From Ctena decussata (Eukaryota; Mollusca; Bivalvia; Lucinida; Lucinidae): a DNA stretch of 64,000 nt. Made by a program: the position numbers and the translations under genes. Positions 57,357 through 64,000 of the stretch are shown one piece after another. Where the stretch lies: the NCBI GenBank assembly GCA_963989385.1, contig OZ022498.1:751501-815500 (forward strand). The letters are read 5' to 3'. The notes beneath the pieces are model-generated. The model was not told where the DNA came from. It saw only the letters and a list, made by a program, of their open reading frames with translations, and did not search any database. Numbering within the stretch: position 1 is the stretch's first letter; every line of letters starts with the position of its first letter.

Positions 57357-58940
57357 TGTTATCATAAATCAGACTTATAAAGCTACAATGAAAGCCTGTA
57401 TATCAAAATTTTACCTGAATATTCGATTAACCTTTAACGTTGTATGTTTGATTCATAATGACAAATGAAACAGCGCTAATCTAGTTATTGTTACGTTAAT
57501 CCAAATCAAATTGTGTTTTCATTTATGTGAGGCGGCAGAAATATTATTAAGAAAACAAAGAGGTCATTTTCTATGCGTTGGTATGACAAAGTAAGAATGT
57601 TTAAGGTATATTTGATCACTGTTGTGTTTGTGTGGCACCATTGCAATTATTGCAACACTGTTAAAGCAAATTTATTATATAACTTAATTTAAGATGTGTT
57701 TAATACCACACACATTGTGGTTACTTTGACACAGATAAAATCTCGTTTGAAACATCATTGTGTCGTGACAGGAGAAAACAATGCTATTTGTACACGGCCT
57801 AAAAGTGATTTAGATCAGTGAGCGCATCTGTAAAGACCCATCACATTAACAATCTTTAGATCCAGAAGATTGTACACATATCTCATCAGCTGGCGCAGGT
57901 CGGTCTTTGGCTGTTTGCACATGCTACTTATACTTTTTCTCGTGATTTGGTAGATAAAACATAAAAGGCGTAGAACTGATAAAGCAGGAGCTCGGACATG
58001 CAACACCTCGACGCGGTAATGGAGCGGCAACGCTATGTGACATTCCAGTCATAACGGTGTCGGCCTAACAAGGGCCGTTCCAGGAAGAAGGGCCAGATGT
58101 TGCCTGCCACCGGGGTGGTGTTTACGGAAGGAGAGCTGAAATGATTGGTTGCCTTTTCCTTTTTAACGATGACGACAAGGCTGGACGCACGGTACCCCGT
58201 ACTGCGGCCATGGATACGTTTCGCTGAAGTTGTTCGGTGTGTGTGGGGGTGGGGGGGGAAGGATTGTTACAAGAATGGAAATACAACACAACAACAAAGC
58301 ATGAGATTGAGATTTGTCCTCAGCTTTGACATTTATTGAACAAGGGTGACTAGGACTGGACAAAATGGCTGTGTCAGTGCACGGTGGCGACTGACTTCTA
58401 GTCGTCCTCGTATCGTCCCTGCAGTATTGGTAGGGAACAGCGATGATACCGTGAAACTGTCTCACAACAGTTGGTAATGCCGCACTAAGGCCTGGTGTAC
58501 TTAACTCTTCTTGTATGCGCTATTACACTTATCTCCCCCTCTATCTGTGAAACGGTCTGAAATCGGCTGAAAATCGGCTCTGCCTCATAGAACCGTTCAA
58601 CTCCAGTACACCTTCCAGGGGATAATTGACTGGATGCATATGCGATGTCCTTCCGATATTGACTATAGACTGACAAGTAGCTGTGTTGTGCTTGCAGTAG
58701 GTGCTGGGCGTCTTTTTGTCCCAATTTTTCTTTGTTCTTTGGACTGGTTGCCTAGACAGTGAAGGGCCTGCTGCACCTGCAGCAGGTGCGGTATTCATTT
58801 TTGTTTCTTTTCCCATATAAGCGTAAACACATCATTTCCCTAACAACCAACAACCCACAAGCTCAATTACTTCAGTTGTAATGCAGTTTCCCGGTGTCAA
58901 AAGCTGATGGCATACAAGAAGCGTTAATTCTTCTCTCCTC
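57357..58940. other. No gene recognised; simple G-rich stretch at 58239-58260
   Basis: A 71-aa minus-strand frame at 57815-58030 has no recognised domain. gtgggggtggggggggaagg near 58240 may form a G-quadruplex. The stretch gtgcttgcagtaggtg at 58690 also occurs in the SINE at 24457 (24509). Confidence 0.35.
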
Positions 58941-58945
58941 TGTGA

Positions 58946-59750
58946 TTATACAAGAAGAGTTAATTCTTCTCTCGTCTGTGATCTAGCTTCCGAAGTCGCT
59001 GTGACAATTGCTTTCAAGAGTGCTGTAATCTCGTCTTCGAAGCTGACCCGACAACTCTGTTGCCCTGGACTCAAATGTATCGAGATTTGAGCATATTCAC
59101 TTGATACGGAGGACCAAAGTTTATGGAATATTTCTACTGCAGTGTTTCTGGTGGCGATTGAGGGTAGACGGTATTGGTGTGTATCTGTAGGTTTCGTATA
59201 CAGGTCCACATCAAACTCGTTACCCACAAGCCTAGACTTGTGTCCAGAAACATACGCTCTTCATTGGAGAACTCAGCCGTGAATCTTATGGTAGGGTGAA
59301 AATTGTTTGCTTCTTGGAGGAAAATCTCTTGGTTGTCACAGCCATGTGTCCATTCCATGCCCACGTCGTCAATAAACCTGAACCATGAAATTGGTTTCTG
59401 ACTAACTGATCTGAGTCCTATGAAGATATTTGCATAAGCTGCAGCCATTTTTGTGCCCATAGCTGTGCCTTGGATCTGCAGGTAGTGCTTCCACTTGAAC
59501 TCAAAGTTATTGCATTTCAGATCAGAATCAGTTTGAGAAGTTAAACAAGAATTTCTGTCAGTGGATTTTTGACAGGCCTCTCCTCTGAAACCTCCTTGCG
59601 TGCACGAATACCATCTTCATGTGGAATATGTAAACATCCATTGAGATAAAGAGTGCTTCAGAGGGAACCGGGCATGATCCCTGAAGTTTCCTCACATCAG
59701 TATGCTAGCAAATACCATTCCTAATCTCTGTTTAATAGTGTCTTATCTTT
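58946..59750 (-). pseudogene. Penelope-like element reverse transcriptase, broken
   Basis: Minus strand, broken frames. From high to low coordinate: ISMDV (motif A region, about 59665), then NNFEFKWKHYLQIQGTAMGTKMAAAYANIF, WFRFIDDVGMEWTHG (the catalytic IDD), FHPTIRFTAEFS, FLDT, and after a frameshift DLYTKPTDTHQYR. These are the hallmark blocks of Penelope-like RTs. No GIY-YIG endonuclease is seen downstream. At least two frameshifts; dead copy. Confidence 0.8.
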
Positions 59751-59807
59751 CGCTATGCCCTGTAGGATCGTCTCTGCTAAGCAAGAAACCTTGAGATGTG
59801 GACAAAC

Positions 59808-60004
59808 CACAGGCATTTGACGTTTTGGGGGTCTCAGGAATACACAGTAACTTCGAATATGGCCAGAAATCGCATCTTCTATAATGAGATACGAAGTATC
59901 GAATCCTTTTCGATACTTCGTATCTCATTACAGAAGATGCGATTTCTGGCCATATTCGAGATTACTGTGTATTCCTGAGACCCCCAAAACGTCAAATGCC
60001 TGTG
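59808..60004. repeat. Near-perfect 197-bp palindrome
   Basis: Arms of about 94 bp with a handful of mismatches (cacaggcatttgacgttttggg... / ...cgtcaaatgcctgtg) around a centre near 59904. It joins the upstream end of the Penelope-like fragment. Confidence 0.85.
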
Positions 60005-60426
60005 AACAAACCACTTTCGTTTCCATTTTTTGACCATGATCAGGAGTTTGTCGCATTCTCTAGTATGCTTGGATCTTCCTTGTTAGTCAATATTCTTTGT
60101 ACGTATACCAGATGTTCAGTAACTTTCGGAAGCATTTCATCTACCTCCTGGACTCTTTTTTCTTACCTGCGAGACAGAGTTTGTTCTATTTTAAGCGGTG
60201 CTGGAAAATTCTGTCTTGTCCATGGGCTGGGACAGCTCACACGAGCTTGAATTCTGTGTATCACTACTCGCTCAATGAAATGATATAAACCCGGCTCGGT
60301 GATTCTATACTTCATGTATTATTTTTTAAAGCAATGAATTTCCTCAAAGAAACTCATTCCTTATAAGTCCATCATTATCTGTTTCTGTGTCTTAAAATCG
60401 AAATAAAAATCCGAAATAGTCAGTCA

Positions 60427-61410
60427 ATGTTTCACACAGACACTGTCGAGACTTATGTTCTCCCACGACTGCTATACGGCTTAGAGATCTTGCCTCTTAA
60501 CAAGACTCACATAGATTCCCTGGAGAAATTCCATAGAAACAGCCTAAGAATCATACAATCACTACCGGAAAGGACGGCTACTGCTGCAGTGTACCTGCTT
60601 CTCGGAGCATTACCTGTTGAAGCTGAAATTCATAAGAAACAGCTCTCTCTATTGCATTCCATCCTGGATTCCGATAATAGTAGAATCAAGGAGGTGTTAA
60701 ACAGACAGATATCAGTGAATTTTGATAATAAAGACAGTTTCTTTCACCGAATATTGAAAGTTTTGAAGCTTTATGAACTGCCTGACATAGTGTCACTGAA
60801 ACAGCATCTACCAACAAAAAATGCATGGAAAGATACAGTCTTGCGATCTGTTACAGCATTCTGGAGGGAATCATTGGTGCGTGATGCTCGGAGCAAAACA
60901 ACACTCAAATTCCTGGCATACGATCATGTTCTGCTGGGAGAAGTTCATCCTGTTTGGGACTCTACTGAAAATTCGGTTATAGATGTCAGAAAAGCGATAA
61001 TTAAAGCAAGAATCCTGTCGGGAACCTGCCTACTCCAGGCCAATATACACAGATTCAGTCGGTATCGGGAAGAGCCGACATGCAGATTGTGTAAGCAGCA
61101 AGAAGAGGACATCTTCCATATGTTGCTGTACTGTCCTCTACTGACCGAGACCAGAATAAGTGAATATAAAGTGTTAAGAGACATTGTTAAGAACCATATC
61201 GGTGCTGAGTCCTGGAACGATTCTTTCTCCACAAAAGAGGATATTGCCCAGTTGATAATAGACTGCAGAAAGTTCTCCAATCTATTTTGTGACACTGATA
61301 TTGTCTACAAGATAGAGAAACTGTCCAGAAACCTATGTTACAAACTACACAATAAAAGACTATCTCTCCTTCGTAAAATAGAAGATGGCTGTCCGGGTGG
61401 TAACACCTAA
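60427..61410 (+). pseudogene. 3' portion of a CR1/Jockey-type ORF2 (post-RT region), 327-aa open frame
   Basis: Long open frame that lacks endonuclease and RT catalytic motifs. It starts with the thumb-like VLPRLLYGLEILPL, then KFHRNSLRIIQSLP, and ends with a C-x2-C-x7-H-x4-C cluster (CRLCKQQEEDIFHMLLYC) as in the C terminus of many non-LTR ORF2 proteins. Either a 5'-truncated insertion with an accidentally open frame or a recent copy. No host function is suggested. Confidence 0.75.
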
Positions 61411-61649
61411 TCTGTTGATCCCAAAAGATTTTCCAGTTTAGACTAAATACGCCCTAAAACTACCGACGAATACTTACCCTGGACACAGGGGTGCTCCTAT
61501 ACAGAGGAGGCTTATACAGATCAGAATAAGTCGAGGTCGCCGCCATTTTGAAGACGTTACCAACTGACGTTTGAAATAACGTTGACGTTACGTCACAATA
61601 CTACTTACGCTTGTATACGTTTACATGGAATAATAGTTCCCTGTATACT

Positions 61650-62466
61650 TTAAAATGTTATCGCATCAACCAGAAGTCGACCCATTTCTACCAACTAGAT
61701 GGTCACATTCTACAACAGGTTCCTGACAATTCATACCTGGGCGTCACACTCTCTGACGACATGAAATGGAATACCCATATAAATAAGATCTCCAAAAAGG
61801 CTAACTGCACCCTATGATTCTTGAAGAGAAATCTAAAGCACTGCCCACAAGAATCCAGAAGAACAGCCTACCTGTCACTTGTCAGGTCTACTTTAGAGTA
61901 CAGTTCCATTGTTTGGGATCCCTACCTTCAAAAGGACACCGATAAACTGGAGAAAGTTCAACGACGCGCTGCCAGATTTATCACCGGGAACTACACTTCA
62001 AGGGACCAGGGTTGTGTCTCCCAGATGCTAGCTGAGCTGAAACTACCACCACTCCAGGACAGAAGGAAGGCCAACAGACTGACTTTCTTCTTCAAGGTGG
62101 TAGGGGGGGCTGGTGCCGACAATGCAGTCTCATGACTTTTTGACTCCTGTCCGGGGAAAACGCCTTTTCAAATCTAAGCAGTTTACAGACTGTGTCACTA
62201 AGAACATCATTGACAATCAATCCACCAATAATAGCAATTGTTTCAAGACTGTTCAGTGTAATACAGAAATGTATAAAAACTCATTCTTTCCCAGGACCAT
62301 CATAGACTGGAACCATTTGGACGATAATATTGTGCGCGCAGGACAGTTGACAGCTTCAGGAAAGCTGTCCATCATTGGGACTAGTTATTCTCCCAGCTCT
62401 CTTTCCGTTGCATCAACGCTGAAAGGCCCTGCAACGTACCGATTCAGATTCAGATTCAGATTCAGA
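61650..62466 (+). pseudogene. 5'-truncated CR1-like element, ORF2 tail with one stop and one frameshift
   Basis: SYLGVTLSDDMKWNTHI is followed by an in-frame TGA at 61815-61817, then SLVRSTLEYSSIVWDP and KLEKVQRRAARFI. A frame change occurs near the G7 run at 62102-62110, then NSFFPRTIIDWNHL. It ends with a (gattca)n tail at 62441-62466, as CR1-type elements often end in short tandem repeats. Confidence 0.8.
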
Positions 62467-62480
62467 AAAATAATCAATAA

Positions 62481-62612
62481 TTGGTCTCCGAAGCGGACAG
62501 GGAAATCCCAACCCTCGGGCACAAGGGGTGTGTCGGAAACTCGGCAAGCCTCGTTTCCGACACACCCCGTGTCCCCTCGGGTTAGGATTTCCCTGTCCGC
62601 ATCGGAGACTAA
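62481..62612. mobile_element. Palindromic MITE, about 130 bp, GC-rich arms
   Basis: ttggtctccgaagcggacag... and ...ctgtccgcatcggagactaa form arms of about 58 bp around tcggcaagcctc. It lies directly after the CR1-like tail. Confidence 0.75.
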
Positions 62613-62759
62613 TGATAGATTCTGTTTGTCTATCCTGTCACAGGTGTACAGAAAGATTGTGATAAGGGAGCTCAACAGTATTACCGATATGGTAATTGCT
62701 ACCTTTCCCGCCTCACTACAGTTTTGTTATGAGCCAGTCCATGTAGAATAGGTAAATCT

Positions 62760-63540
62760 CACTCTCGGGCTCGGGGTTTCAACGTGCCAAAAATAGTCAT
62801 GAAAGCACTTGTTAACATCAGTGTGTAGAGGAATTCACACGGACGGGCTTATCTACATCGGCGGATTTTCATAACAAAATCAAAGTATTTTGGGCTGCTG
62901 CATTCCAATGACGAGACTTTGGGACATCTAGCAGGTACTGTTACATGGCTGAATATATACTTGAATTGTGGCATTCTGATGTTTAGTTCTAGGCTTAGAA
63001 TTTTCAGCGACATAAGAACTTATATGTGGCTCAGTTAATTTCTTCGAAAGTGCCCTTCTTATACATACACTAACCTATGACTGTAGCCAGAAAAAAGTGT
63101 GAAACAAGCCCCTGTGGTTCGGTTGAGATTTCCCTATCCTCAAGTCTTTCATTAGCAACATCTTTCTTATATTGGCAAGTGGACAGTTTTAATGTTTACT
63201 AATATTTCAATTTAAAATGAAGAAAATGGACAGGCAAGCAACTAGGACGACGTTTGATAGCAGATCATAGGTTTGCGACGTCACTGAATTCTAATGACGT
63301 CGCTTGAACTTACTATATAACGTCGCAAACAACTTGACGAGTGCGACGTAAGATGTTTAGCTGCATTTTGTTGTTGTCCTCTGTAAGATAAACTGCTTCC
63401 CGACCAACTTCAAGGAGAAAATTTCGTTTACACAATGTTACTTACAGGGTAAAAAGTAATTAGATCTGATCAGTTCACTGCAGCAGCTTAATGGAGAGCT
63501 ATGAATAGATTTTACCCTGTGTCTTAGGCCCGATTTCACG
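62760..63540. other. Intergenic DNA, no gene seen
   Basis: No recognisable coding or repeat content beyond short gacgtc words near 63265-63350. Confidence 0.35.
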
Positions 63541-63900
63541 TCACAAAACTTTATAACTCAGATTAACAAGACCGTCGTTTACTGCCCATAGCTGCTCCAA
63601 GGTACTTGGCTTTAGAAGTTTCTTCAAGGAATGCCCATAAGTTACACCTTCCAATTTCTTTCCCCTTCCTAGATGATAAAGATTGTTTGTAATGACTCTG
63701 CATCCTCTGGTCTCGTATAACGCTGTACAGTAGACAATCATCTGCGAAAAGTCGTAGTGACGAGGAAACACTTAAGTGCAAGTCGCTGATGTTTACCGGG
63801 AACAGAAAATATCCGCTTGAATACAAACTAACAGTATGCTCAGACTGTTTCCTTTGAAAAAAAAAACGAGCCTGGATTCAGCCCTACTCTCAAATCATAA
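63541..63900 (-). pseudogene. CR1/Jockey-type reverse transcriptase fragment with FADD motif
   Basis: Minus-strand frame reads ISDLHLSVSSSLRLFADDCL, then LYSVIR and, further on, SKAKYLG. This is the catalytic FADD block and the following YLG box of a non-LTR RT with the intervening part rearranged. Truncated on both sides; dead. Confidence 0.7.
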
Positions 63901-64000
63901 GACTTTCTCTTTCAAGAAAAAGCAGTTAAGGACCCCGGTACAATAATCATATAAGAAAACAATTTGGCACTAAGGTTTTGTACCCAAACTAGGACCAGCT

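Noticed and set aside
57815..58030. 71-aa minus-strand frame upstream of the small gene
   Set aside because: No domain recognised, no splice signal in the right phase to join it to the exon at 57356, which already has a start codon.
58485..58816. Overlapping minus-strand frames of 79 and 91 aa
   Set aside because: No conserved motif and no link to the Penelope-like fragment; part of the sequence matches a SINE body word.

Overview
This window looks like nuclear DNA from an invertebrate animal, most likely a bivalve mollusc. It is AT-rich, the genes have long introns with GT..AG borders, and it is packed with tRNA-derived SINEs, fold-back MITEs, CR1/Jockey-type and Penelope-type retroelement debris and long tandem arrays. 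Nothing looks bacterial: there are no operons, ribosome binding sites or CRISPR arrays. The species cannot be fixed from the sequence alone; bivalve is an inference from the style of the repeats.

Three host genes can be supported. Two are tandem, same-strand paralogues of the SLC16 (monocarboxylate transporter-like) family. Gene 1 has coding exons between 13691 and 28209 (477 aa) and gene 2 between 32906 and 44504 (510 aa). Both have six coding exons joined by five phase-1 introns at equivalent positions. The third is a small three-exon gene on the minus strand (57356 down to 55531, 214 aa) whose family I do not recognise.

Layout. 1-13 kb: intergenic repeats, including a palindromic MITE, RT and endonuclease fragments, a tRNA-SINE, and a long diverged tandem array (8.1-12.2 kb) carrying a nested TA-flanked MITE. 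13.6-28.2 kb: SLC16 gene 1, whose introns hold a 1-kb Foldback-like element, a 1.15-kb element full of ACGTAT/AACTTAT motifs, several MITEs and SINEs, and a family of repeats containing hammerhead ribozymes. 28.9-32.9 kb: intergenic. 32.9-44.5 kb: SLC16 gene 2. 45.2-53.8 kb: a non-LTR retrotransposon region with an ORF1 (45182-46135), a 2.4-kb array of hairpin-bearing monomers, and an intact 1184-aa endonuclease/reverse transcriptase (49771-53325) that has a 2A-like DVHPNPGP motif near its N terminus. 54.3-55.2 kb: a TTAA-flanked inverted-repeat element. 55.5-57.4 kb: the unrecognised small gene. 58.9-64 kb: a junkyard of Penelope-like and CR1-like fragments, with a 200-bp palindrome and a MITE.

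The most interesting hidden signals are two well-formed type I hammerhead ribozyme motifs (23.0 and 25.0 kb) plus two decayed copies (22.5 and 41.2 kb), the 2A-like peptide in the retrotransposon, and the 199-bp hairpin monomer array between its two ORFs. All gene models are read by eye from splice signals, frame continuity and paralogue comparison; no search was run.
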